Source: Coriolopsis trogii (lineage: Eukaryota; Basidiomycota; Agaricomycetes; Polyporales; Polyporaceae). Taken from it: DNA of 64,000 bases. A program made the position numbers and the translations under genes. The stretch is from the NCBI GenBank assembly GCA_020543525.1, contig JAHYIO010000039.1, positions 2,356,001 to 2,420,000 of the forward strand. Reading direction: 5' to 3'. This document shows, in pieces, positions 32,531 through 43,647 of this stretch (position 1 is its first letter; each line of letters opens with the position of its first letter). Below the pieces are notes generated by a model, which worked only from the letters and a program-made list of their open reading frames with translations, was not told the origin of the DNA and ran no database searches.

Positions 32531-34840
32531 CAGGTGGTCGTGTCTCCAAAGACCGTCACGGAGCTGCCGCGAGGATGATCTTAGTCGGCGAAGTCCCCAA
32601 AGAGGTCGACCAGTTGTGGGTATGGCTGAACGTCAGAGACGGAGAGGGCGAGTGCATGAGCGAGATAGAACTAGGTACACCCACCAAGAAGTCGTCGTTA
32701 GCGAACAGCAACATGCAGATAGAGAAATACGGGTCTGCAAACTCCTCTACCGTCTCTTTCGCCTAGAGTGGTATCTCCGCCGAGTCCGTCTCCTTGCGGT
32801 CTGTTCATAGGGCCATGGTGCGACCCAGCGAACAGATAGCAGACAGGCGAAAGACGAGTAGCAGCATGATTATGTCATAGGGCCATGGCGCGGTCCAGCG
32901 ACAGATCAACACTGTACCGCGGTCCGCTCATAGGGCCATGGTGCGACCCAGCGAGGGACGTAGCCGTAGCGTCATAAGTCATAGGGTCATGGTACGGCCC
33001 TGCGAAAGATACACCTTGGCAGGCGAAGAGAAGACTCGAGGCGGACGCGCGAAGGCGTTTATCTGTGGAAAACCCTGTCGCTCTGTGCGTGCAGGCATCG
33101 TCTCCGGACGTATCCATCCACGTGAACACCAGGCACTCTCTTTCATCCATGCTCTCAGCAACGCGCGTCAAGCGTTCTACTCCCCATGGAGCAGACGCAC
33201 TCGACATGCACCCCAGCGGCGCACGCATCGCTCTCAATAGGCCGTCGCCAGCCTCGGAGGCCCATCCCTCTTCGGACTGCGACCGTCACCCCACGGTGAA
33301 CCTATCAACATGGTGAAGAGAAAGCACACAAGGCGTTCGCGCATTGCTTCTGCTAGGCTGTCGCCAGCCTCCGAAGCCCATGCTCCGTCGGACTGCGACC
33401 GCCACCCCATGGTGGGCCTAGCTGATATGCAACACGCTCCGCGGAAGGATACCCGAAGCCAGTGCTTGCACGCGCAGAGAACGCATGTCGGAGGAACACA
33501 AGCAAAAAAGCGACATAACGGAGACGAAGACGTACCTCAGGACCGTGTGCATCGCTTCAGCATCCAGCTGCGCGATGACTTCGGCCAATGGTGGGTATAG
33601 GCAGTAGCCACTCCGTGCGATGGTATAGGCCGATGAGACAAGGCGAGATATCGCAGCACAAGGTCGAGGGTGAATTGGCATGCTGACATGCAGAGATCTT
33701 CCAGAGAGCTACAAAAGAGATTCCGTTAGAAAGTCCCTCGGAAGCGCACCCAGACGAGAGACACGGTCTAGTAGCAGCGAGGTAGACCATCCTATAGAAC
33801 ACAAGACGGCCAGGCTCCGTGCAAGAGAACGTCAGCAACAGCAGTACCAGGAGCGCGTGCGAGCTGTATGTACGCCTCGCACGCCTGAGTCTAACGGATC
33901 TACCGCGATCCATACATGATATGTCAGCGCGACGGAGTACACACCAGCGCGTCTGGCATTCAGATACCTGCGTGTGTGATCAAACCAGGTCCCCCAAGCA
34001 GCAGCGCCCTTCACGCCAGAAGTGCATCAATGATGAGCAGATTGCAAACAGTCTTTGGGACGACGGCCAGTGGTTGTGCTCTCCCCGCACCAGGCAAATT
34101 TATGCGAAGAGGACTCACCATATCCAAAAGTCTCCCCCAGTCTGGCTTCCGCACGTCCTCAGTCCCTAACCGTGACACAACAAAGACCAGAATCCTTCCA
34201 TTACTGCCAGTGTAGCTCGCCATTTGACGGGATTCCAGAGTTGTATGTTCAGAGGGTGAACGTCCGAGTCGTACGAGCAGTTAGCGAAGGCCGAAAGCTC
34301 AGAGTGCCAGATCGACTTGTAGAGGTATTTGGTGTCACGGTGAGTGCGATGAGGAGGACATAAGCGTCGAGGACGGCGATGAGGAGACGAGATCGAGGAG
34401 AGAGGAGAGGAGGAGGACAACATCGAGGGCGTGAAAATTCGGACGTGTACGGGCGCTTCGTCCACGGGGTTGTTAGGCCGTCCACGTGAGGGATGACGTC
34501 ACGTGTGTGACGAGCTCAAGGTCCAAATTGAAAGGACGGCTCACCAGCAGAAGGACGCGTTCCGCATTGGCTCAGTAAGTTGGGGGATCCGGAGGTGCAC
34601 GATGGTGGTTTTGATGCGCCGACACCGGAATATGGGAAGTCTCGCCGACTCGTACAGGTACGGCCGGTGCAAAAGCTTTGAACCCTACTGGTACGACTGC
34701 CAGAAGTTGACTGTGCCCGAGCGTGCCTGCTTCTCTGCATTCTCAATTCACATCTTGCGGGGCGCGTAAGGTCAAGAAATGGCCTGGGTTTCTGATGCTT
34801 TAGCGGAAGGTGAGCGGAAGGCGAATTGCGACGCTGTGCA
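32530..34840. other. Spacer with repeats, unresolved ORFs
   Basis: Collinear with 9970-12165. Contains the repeat cluster at 32804-33005 and the 70-bp direct repeats near 33241 and 33358. A 120-residue minus-strand ORF at 32875-33237 is interrupted in unit A, and part of it is translated repeat, so it is not called a gene. Confidence 0.4.
32804..33005 (+). repeat. Four copies of the ~26-bp CATAGGGCCATGG repeat, unit B
   Basis: Copies start near 32804, 32876, 32929 and 32979. The fourth has drifted (catagggtcatggtacggccc). Spacings are similar to the unit A cluster, so the array predates the duplication. Confidence 0.75.
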
Positions 34841-34845
34841 ACAAA

Positions 34846-34853
34846 TATAAAAG
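34846..34853 (+). promoter_or_regulatory. TATA box of SSP2B
   Basis: Sequence tataaaag 162 bp before the ATG, intact although the gene it serves carries a stop. Confidence 0.55.
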
Positions 34854-35007
34854 GTGTTCTGCTCTTCGTGTCATCGGTAAGGAACAAACCACTCGTCCTC
34901 TAGGTGAAGACCTCTCCTATCCCTATGATACTATCATTCAGAACAAAATCAATTCATAGGCTTGTGACTTACTTTTATCCGCAGAGTCCAGAAAGTCTCC
35001 AAGCAAC

Positions 35008-35340
35008 ATGCATTTCGCCCTCGTATCCTTCGTCCTCACCACCCTCGGTGCCTGCGCGGCAGCCTGCACCTGTCAACACAATAACGATGCCGGCCGCTGA
35101 ATTGACGTCAATTTTCCGGCCACTGCCGCCGCTACCCTCATCAATGCCAATGGGGGGTGCTACACGGCCACGACGCAGGGCCATATGTGCGTCAGCTTCA
35201 CCAACGTTGACCAGACAGTCAAGAACTGCCTCGCCGAGGAGGCAGCAAAAGACCAGAGCTTCCATGGCGACTGGTTTCTGTGGAGCGCTATCAGCTGTCA
35301 GGACGGCAATTCTGTAGGCATGCTCACCATCACGGTCTGA
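35008..35340 (+). pseudogene. SSP2B, small secreted protein with one nonsense codon
   Basis: From the ATG at 35008 the frame gives a normal signal peptide (MHFALVSFVLTTLGACAAA) and CTCQHNNDAGR. Codon 31, Trp in SSP1, is TGA at 35098-35100. The frame then stays open to the natural TGA at 35338 with all remaining cysteines present. One G-to-A change (C-to-T on the other strand) explains it. Readthrough or a sequencing error would restore the protein. SSP2A is dead by a different lesion. Confidence 0.75.
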
Positions 35341-36580
35341 GGGGACCAGTTGCTCGGTGTGGTGGATTTCGTGCCCGAGATGTTGACCTATTATTCGTGA
35401 AGTGGTCGAAGTGGTGTCGGTTAGTTGGTGTACGATAGCTGAATAAGTCGCTTACTTCACATCCGCACACGTTCTGCCATGCTTCGGCGTCGTGTATACG
35501 AAATACCGCGCTTCATACTGGAGTCTAGTCCTGCGGTCAATTTGAGAGATGTCGTGTGATGAGAATATCTCGTACGTACGGAGTGTGAAATCGTCGCCTC
35601 CGAGGTCCTCGTCGAAGTGCCAAATACTCTGGTTCACGGATCTAGAGACACGCTTCATCTCCTCAGCCTGCGATATACTGGCGAAGATGCAAAGTGTCAG
35701 CTAAATGGGTCAAGATCCGGTCTTCACAGCACTTACGTGTTTTCTGAGACAATGAAACCATTCCGAAGTATTTCGATGGCCCGTCTCTCAACGTATCTCC
35801 CACCCACCTCGTCGTAGTTGAAGATCCCCGTCCCGCTCCGCTTCCAGTGGCTCCCGCGTCCAGCTCTCCGAAGCCCATCCCCAGAACTCCGGGTTTTACG
35901 TTCTTTGGGCTGCAGGGCCCATGGGTTTCTCCGTCATGGGTCCCATCTCACAGCACGCCGCCTACTGCCCAAACAGCTGGGGATGCACGTACCTCCAGAG
36001 TCCACGCGGACAAGGGCAGGCCAGTTTCAAAGTGCAAGTCGCGTCACACCTCCACGCCAATACGCCCTCGCGTGCCTAAATGTTCTGCAATGCTCCATAC
36101 GTGAACGCGTTTGCCGAATATGCAGGCATTCGGTCGTCGAGAAACTGGCAAATCTCGAGACTTGGTCGCGTTTCGTGACTTGCTGACGAGCCCTTCCGCT
36201 CAGGGTACCACTAGACCGGAGCGCATGCAGTCTCTGTGCAAATTCATGAGGCTAGGCTGAGAGTAAATTAGAAGATTCATTGAGTTAGATGCGGTTGAGG
36301 GGTAGATATTGAGGAAAGCAAGCTGTAACGAACGAACAGACACGAGACACCGACGGGCGCTTCACCCCGTGGGTGGAGTGACGTCACGCAATAAATGTCA
36401 GGCTGCGACGAGCACATCACAGCTTACGGGCACGGAGTTCTTTCTGCAGCAGACTCGTTTCTTGAGCACCTCCAGTCATGAGTACACCAGTTTCATAGAG
36501 ACATATCAACTAATATACAATCAAGCCCCAGAACTCAATATTCAATATTCAATTCTCAATCCGGAGAAACAGACGTGCAA
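35341..36580. other. Intergenic, no supported gene
   Basis: Collinear with 12661-14002. A plus-strand segment at about 35815-36100 is Pro/Ser-rich and partly matched in unit A around 13190-13330 in other frames. Nothing callable. Confidence 0.45.
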
Positions 36581-37850
36581 TCATGTCGGGCTTTGAGCGC
36601 GGCGCATAGGAGCCAGGACCCCTGTGAACGGAGGCGGACCCTCGGCCTCGGAAACCCCCTGCGAATTCCGACGGTCTTCCACCAACGTACTCATACCCTC
36701 CGAGAGCTGCGGCTCAGGGCAAGTGTAGCCGTAGGGCGGGAGTGTGTCCACCTCGCTCGACAGCGTCTTCTCACCCCTAAACGTAGTCCAACCATACATT
36801 GACGGCTCCGCGAGCTCTGGGGCGCCTTTAAATGGTTCTATGGCCGGAGGGAACGTCGAGATTCAGGGGAAGCAATTTGGCTAGTGCTAGATAGACGTAC
36901 CATAGATCACGATCCTCGCCTCCTCTCGCTGCGCTCGTCTTCGACGCCATACAAGCCACCATACTCCTCCGCAAATTAACAGGAGAAAGGCAATTGCGCC
37001 CAGCGATACTCCTAGAATTGTATCTGTCGGCATCGAGACCACGTCAGACGCTTGTGTTGTACTACTTGGGCCGATTGAATGTGCTAGGTGTCGCGTGAGC
37101 CTCGACCGTCCGATGACACGTAGTCGGGTGGAAAGCAATACCGGCAGGCGGATGACCAGCATCAGCAGAAGGGACTGTCTGTGTCGCCGTTGAGACCACT
37201 ATGGGGCATATATTAGAGAGCATGTTTGGTGTTCGAGAATAGATGACGCACCATCCTCGGTGACTGATGTTATTACAATAGTGGTAGTCGGCGTAGTCTC
37301 AGACACCTTCGAAGAGGCGTCATTTGATGCCTTAATGTCTGAAGGTCGCAATAAGGGCGTCGAGAGGGAGAGTGTGATGCTTTGCGGGTGGATTTGAAAG
37401 GTAGACACTCTTGAACTAGTTCCGTTGCTCCCGCCGAACGTAAAGTTCACCAACGTCAAGGAATAGCCCAAGTTGGTGACCTTAAGTGTGTGTCTCAGCA
37501 AAGGAAGAGTAGATGTGTCGAAGAGCACCATGGTGTGAGGTTTGAAGTCCTCTGGCGGTGGTACGGACTGTACAATAGGCTGATCACCGTCTATTGTGTA
37601 TGAAAAATTGTGAATGGTTTGTGTTGCTATAAAACCGGTGACCTGTATCCAGCTCCCTTTACGTGTAGCGTCAGCGATAGTAATAGGGTTATGAACACCA
37701 TTGACTACCTTCAAAAGAGAGGCTTGCGGTTGCTCCGGAAACGAAGGTACTCTTGCATCTATGTCCAAACCAGGCCGCCCAGTCTTTGACGGGCTCGTAA
37801 CGAACGGCCGAGTTATCGCACAGCACCGTATTTGAGTTGTAGGAATCCAT
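36581..37850 (-). CDS. T2B, single-span membrane protein with LPPY tail
   Basis: Exons 37709-37850, 37252-37656, 37142-37174, 36901-37083 and 36581-36837 join to 339 residues in frame. N-terminal domain: MDSYNSNTVLCDNSAVRYEP, SGATASLSFEG, SWIQVTGF, NFSYTIDGDQP, HTLKVTNLGYSLTL. Span: ILGVSLGAIAFLLLICGG, then WRRRRAQR. Tail: SSEVDTLPPYGYTCPEPQL. Exons 2 and 4 have the same length as in T2A, whereas exon 3 is shortened from 84 to 33 bases by loss of the old donor and use of a GTATTG donor (inferred). Both T2 copies appear functional, so this is the one membrane gene kept in duplicate. Confidence 0.8.
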
Positions 37851-39198
37851 GAAGCCCGCTTCACCTGGAGGGGGGCTAGTTGCGCAGGAGGCACCTATGA
37901 GTAAACCGTACAGTCAGGTGAAGTAGGTTTCTTACCCCATCACGATCCTTATCGCTATGACATTTAGATTGTTATGACATTTAGATCGTTATTCAAACAG
38001 CGCCCAGTGCCGCACTGGAAGCGAAGCTTGATCCCTCGTTGTCACTGGTACCTGCGCTCTTTTGACGTTGGAATGGTCGTAGTAGACGTGATGAACAACA
38101 GCTGTCACCTGAGCGAGGCTGCGGTAGCAAACATCAGTACTGTTTGCCAAGACGTAGCATCGCGTAGTTGTATAGTAGAGGAGTTCCTACTTTTCTGAGT
38201 TCTTAGCCGAGATCGTCCACAAACCCCGGTTCTTATGGCAACTGCTGCTTCAGTGTCTATTCCCATCTTTAGCTGATTGTTGTGGACAGGCAGCAGTCGT
38301 TCCTTTCTTCGAGAAGAGCCACACGGTTGTCATGGTTTGAGTAGTATGGGATATGCGAGCGATGTGAGGCCTTCAGTGGTCCATAAGACTCAAGAGGACG
38401 GTGACCCGTCATGGCGCCGGTCCCCCGGACCGTTACTCCGGAAATTGCAAGCGCTTGATCCTTCCAGTGAGTTGGGACGTCGCTCGCTTTCCGACCACGG
38501 TCTTCACAATCGTACGATTCAGCACCGACACGCAACAAATGGGAGTATTGGATGCTTGACTGTAATAAATCGTAAGTTGACAAGCCTGAGTAGAAGAGAG
38601 ATACCAAAGGGCTCACTGAGTACTGAAGGTACGGCACCGATGGCCTGCTGGTGCGCTGGATTGTGGCGCATCGGATGCGCCACAATCCAGCTTCAACATT
38701 ATCATCCAGAAAATTCGGGTCTAATTGAAAGGTCCCATTATTAGTCAAATGAGTCAGTCTCCGATGCGTTTCAGCTGTCAGACTAGCCCTGAAACACAGT
38801 CGAGGGTTTGGTTTTGAATATTAAGTCTTGCCTAGGACAAATCCCGAGGGTGGCTCAAGTCAATAGATGCCGCGCAATGCGCACTTCGTAATCTCTGAAA
38901 GAGCTACCGTTTCAGGTACATCTTCTCAGGTAAAAGCCTCTGCTCAAAGCGGGACGCGCCCGCACCCAACTCACGCGATGCTACCTTCACATTCACGTCT
39001 GTGCGCCACAGTGACACCTTGGAGGGCCTAGGTTCATGGGTCAAGTTCTCGATTGTATCGTTTCACGGATTTGCTATGTAATAGAACGTGTATATTCAAG
39101 GCCTATAGTATCATGGTGGGGAAGATGCAGTCCGAGATAGTCCGGAGATGGCTGGAGCCAATGTACAAGGCGACAGACATGCTGAACAGACGTGTCGA
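37851..39198. other. Intergenic, no supported gene
   Basis: Collinear with 15299-16327. A minus-strand ORF of 159 residues at 38269-38748 is open here but broken in unit A. It shares ALAISGVTVRG with it, so a dead exon is possible. Confidence 0.45.
38655..38691. repeat. Perfect 18-bp hairpin with a one-base loop
   Basis: gctggattgtggcgcatc, then g, then its exact complement gatgcgccacaatccagc. The matching place in unit A (about 16030-16065) has gcccgattgctgcccatgc, which is not palindromic. Confidence 0.9.
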
Positions 39199-40645
39199 CT
39201 ACGTCGGGTTAGAAAGCGAAGCGCTGTATGGCGGGGGCAACGTCGACCCGACACTCTCCCTCTCGATCATGCCGTTCCAGCAGTACCCATTTGTGTGCTT
39301 TCTTGCGCTATCTGGAGATGCGTACAGACACACGCCTGCGTCTCGAGACAACCTGTAGGCCGCTGTGGGCAACGCAGCATGAGGAGTCTCAAGTATTGTA
39401 TCTGGCCCCGCTATCCGTTCGCTATATCGGAAGAGACAGATTAGTGTTGTTTGTCATAAGCCTCGCGAGAGAGAATTAGAGCCTACCTCTGCATGTCGGG
39501 ATTGACCGCGATGCTGGGAGTCCACACGGATTGCGGTTGAATGAAAGCACGTTGAGAAGACGATACCGACTTGGACTGTCGAAGGCCATCCCATTCTGTG
39601 ATGGTAGATGCACGGCTGATAGCTGTCACAGAATCGAAATGAGCAAGTCATCATAGTACACAACGGAGGATGAAAATGTCACGAACTGGGACTAAATATC
39701 GTCATACCCCCTGTGTGCGCTCCTTGGACACGGATCGCTTTCTTCGCTTGCCAGCGCCGCTTGAGAAAAAACGCAGCGGTAAAGCAGGTGAGTAGACAGA
39801 TGATGACACCGATGAGAATCCCGACAAGGAAGGTAGGGTGGCCTGCAGATGGCGTGCTTGTGAGGGTGGCTGACACTACAATGAAGCCGTCTCATAAGGT
39901 CCCTCATCAACCACCAACAAAACAACGGACTAGATACCTGCGTTAGTTTGAGTCGATGTAGGCAGCTCGGAAACTCTAGTCAACGAGGGAAACCTTGTCG
40001 ATGTTCCGGGTTCACTTTGTGTAGAGCGCAGGTTGGATAGCGTCTCTGACACATTCGAATGAGTCGAGGTAGATATAGGAGAGCTTGCTGACTCGGGGAA
40101 GTCCGATCGACTTAGGCCAGGAGAAGAAGATGGCGAGTCAGGGAGCTCGTGCTTCGAGGTGCTCAATGTCGAGGTACCAAGATTGGACGATGGATTTGGG
40201 CTTTTGGGAGTCGTCGGTGACGGGGCTTCGAGGCTATTGTTGTCGATCTCCATTGTCTCCAGAGCTAATATGGTAACCACAAGGGTGTGAGGACCGGGCG
40301 TGAGGTTGTCGGAGACGAAGAGGAGGACGTGATTTTCTGGAGCCATGGCCGACGTAGTATCGTTTGTGTAGCTGCCAGCGAGCATGTCGTCGATGGTATA
40401 TGTGGACTGATAGTGGTCAGTTCCGGACAGAGGGCGGGACAAAGTGCCAAATACTCGGACATGAGTCCCTGAGGGTTAAAACGCGGTCAGCTTCAACACT
40501 TTTAGAGTCGTGCAATGTGCGTACCGGTAAATTTCAGGGTGGCACTGGCCCCCTGTGTGCGAGTGATGACAATTCCCAGAGCTTCCAGCCACCTTTGCCT
40601 GTACTGGATGGCGTTACTATCGAGGCAGCTTATGATCTGCGACAT
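39199..40645 (-). CDS. T3B, single-span membrane protein with PPPY tail
   Basis: Exons 40525-40645, 39938-40468, 39708-39875, 39487-39622 and 39199-39421 join to 392 residues in frame. Domain: MSQIISCLDSNAIQYRQRW, GASATLKFTG, THVRVFGT, STYTIDDM, HTLVVTILALETMEID, where about four residues have been lost in frame compared with T3A. The stalk is long and Ser/Thr-rich. Span: FLVGILIGVIICLLTCFTA, then KRRWQAKK. Tail: SRDAGVCLYA and MIERESVGSTLPPPYS (PPxY). It shows the intact state of the gene that a transposon interrupts in unit A. Confidence 0.82.
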
Positions 40646-42464
40646 TCACGCCTCGAAGAGCTGGATGAAGTTGTAGTTTACACTCAAGCGGTTCCAGTAC
40701 GTTATAAAGATCCGGGAGAGCTTGGGCGTCATGAGCCTGTCATAGAGCAAGGGAAGATTGTCAGATATACTCCTCTCTGATAGAAGCGTAAAGCAGCAGT
40801 TATGAGAGGTTCTAGCACACTTTTGCTTCCCCGCTTGATAGTAGGAAAGCCGTAGTAAACCTCCTGGCTACCGTCTCGGAATGAGTCGATGTGATCCTAC
40901 ATGGCTGTCAGCGTCTGCTTTAATTGTTAGTCGGTCTGCCCGAGTATACACCTCCGTTCAACCCTGTCTTATCCAGATGGATTCGCAGTAGATCGTGACA
41001 GATCAAGCCGTAACTGATTGCATACAACCCAATCCCTTCCATACCAGCGAGTGCAGAGTCGAGTTCCGACCTTCCACGAGAATTGGACTGGAGGCATTAA
41101 GATGTCGGCGAAGTGCACGATATGCAACTAAGCCGGTCACGCTCGGAGAAGGTATCAACCTCACGAATCTTTGATGATTCTACAGTGTTCCAAAGATATC
41201 GGCTTATCGTCTTATGAGACTCTGCTATGACGGGAGATATCGACGGACACAAGTTATACATGCCCTACTTTCCATTCAACGCGGCTTCTAGGCAGCAAAC
41301 CTGTACAATTCCAGCCATTTCTATCACAACATGGAGCAGGGTCTGCACTACGGGCACGCTATGCTTGTGACATTGCAGGGACTAGTGCTGCATGCCCGTA
41401 GTAGGCCATCTAGGAATGAGGAGCTCGTCCTCCTAGACACACCATGGCAGTCGCATTGCGCCCTGATATGTCCAGACGCAGGGATCCATAACGGACAAGA
41501 AATGAGCTCGCATTGCACTTATAAGAGATTGTTTGTCCGAGAATCTCCATCACAATGTCACAATGCGATGTACGAGGTAAAGCTCAGAGGCGCATGCAGA
41601 GAAGAGAGCGGCTTTGGAGGTCAGAGCCTCGTAGATGGCGGTTGAAATTAGCATGGCAATACGGGCAAAACTGCGCTGATTGGGCACGGTTATCCAAGAA
41701 CCTGTCCCAACGTCCAAGACCCACCATGCACAACCTCGGCTTGCCAGCACTCTCTGGTACAGCCTAAGTATTCAATAGATTTGGGTATCATTACGGCGTC
41801 ATATAACAAGGAGACAGTCCCCAATCGCGCGAAGCACACTCGGCTTGAACGGATCTCGCGTCGGATCGTTGAGACGGGATAGCGTAGACAAGCGGGTCGA
41901 TGAAGTTGGCGACGTACTGTGCGCGTATCACTCACGCTCGCTTTGTGTCAATCATTCTGTTAACATCCCTGAAACCTTGAGAGACATCTGTCAGGGAAGA
42001 TGGAGAGCGGTCGGAGGGACGCACGGTCGAGATGATGGACTTCTTGCAGTGTCAACTACCATCTATCCGACTTGCTGCGGGCAGTTATAGAGTGAACAAA
42101 GAGAGAATATAGCACAACATTGAGCATCCCAGTAATTAGTCTCAGATATTGGAGTGAGAAAGGGGGGGTCTGAGAAGGAGAGGGCAGGATACCAACGAAC
42201 TGGCGGATTTTGGCGCCCGTGCCACGCCCGGTCCGGTCATACCGAGACAAATGATGGGAGTATAGGCCACCCAGGCCTGTCCAAGATGGCACTCGACCGG
42301 TACTACGTGCTCTTTCAATCGAGACAACTGATCATTACAAAAGATTACAGTGTACTAAATTGTCAACAAACCAGGCTTTGACTACATGCAAATAGAAGTA
42401 GGGGATTGTGATGCAATGCTAGCGAGTCGTTGTGCTCGGGCGTTTATAGTTTGTCAGGAAAGTC
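40646..42464. other. Intergenic, no gene seen
   Basis: Collinear in part with 18707-20790. Short ORFs only. Confidence 0.5.
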
Positions 42465-43647
42465 CTAGTCCAGCTCGCAATCGCCCTCAGCGACAACCTC
42501 CGTTTCCCCAGGAAGGTTGTACGGAGGAGTTGACACCTCGCTCTCAGTGAAGGAGGCTTGAGACTTCGCCACTTCGGATATATCCGATGGCTCATAGAGA
42601 TACCCCTCTCCCAAGCTCGAACTTACTTCTGGCGGCGGATGGGGCGCTATTGTAGAGAGGACGTCAGCTATAGATAATATTCTATATGGATTGCTGCTTA
42701 CGTAGAAATATGAATGTGGGTCTGCGACGGCGAATCAGCCACCGGATCCCAGCGGCGAGCAGGATACACAAGAGGCTCGCGGTGGCGACTCCGCCTGCTA
42801 TTGCACCCGGAGAAACGGTCTTTGTCCGTGAAGAGAGGTCCGCTAGAGAGTACATGGTTGTCGTCAACATTAACTGCAGAATACTCAGGAAAACGCACCT
42901 GGTAGTGTAGGCCCCATAGCCGTTATCGTCAATGCCGGTGTTGTTCCAGAGTCGTAAATACTGGATGGAGCTGCTGCAAGCGACATCGAGTCTTGGGATA
43001 TGAAGTATGTAGTCTCCAACGACAATGAGCGAGATGACGACTTTGTCACATCGGAGTCAAACGATGAAGTTGACGCCTGTAGTGAAGAAGGCGAAGGCGG
43101 GTCGGTGGTGATCAGAGTTCCACCTGGACTTGAAGTAGAAGTGGACGAAGGTGTAGTCGGAAAAGCAGTAGGCAAAGTGAGCGAGGATACGGTGGCTGGT
43201 ATCGATGGTGACATGCTTGCCGAGGATTGCTGTGGCGGAGTGATATCGTCAATTTGGAACGATTTCAACGAAAGGATGGCGCCTTGGTTGATAACGATGA
43301 GTGTGTGTTGTCCGGCTTGAATGTTGTCGGAGGTAAAGAAAAGAACATTGTTGCCTCGCACGTGAGTCTGTGTCGTGTCGTTGACATAGGTATAAACAAG
43401 TCTGTTGTCGATGGTATACGTAGACTTGTGGAACGAGGGGTCGTATAGAAAGCCGACTACTTGGATGCGAGTCCCTGAACAGAGCTCGTGAGTACCACAG
43501 CGATGTAGAAGTGTGCTCATCCTTACCAACAAATTCCAGAGTCGCACGCTCTCCTTGAACTCGGGTGACCTTGTGATCCCCTTCTGTGTCCCAGCCCTGG
43601 CTGTACCTGATTTGCGAATCTAGTGAGTCGATGTAGTTTGTGCCCAT
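42465..43647 (-). CDS. T4B, single-span membrane protein with PPYNLP tail
   Basis: Exons 43527-43647, 42899-43474, 42702-42842 and 42465-42646 join to 339 residues in frame. Domain: MGTNYIDSLDSQIRYSQGW, ERATLEFVG, TRIQVVGF, STYTIDNR, HTLIVINQGAILSL. A very Ser/Thr-rich stalk of about 130 residues follows. Span: AIAGGVATASLLCILLAAG, then RWLIRRRR. The tail is short, with YLYEPSDISE, STPPYNLPG and an acidic end. PPYN is not a strict PPxY motif, so this member departs from the others. T4A is its dead twin and T5 a deleted relative. Confidence 0.82.

Noticed and set aside
32875..33237. 120-residue minus-strand ORF in unit B
   Set aside because: Part of it is translated from the CCATGG repeat cluster and the unit A version contains stops.
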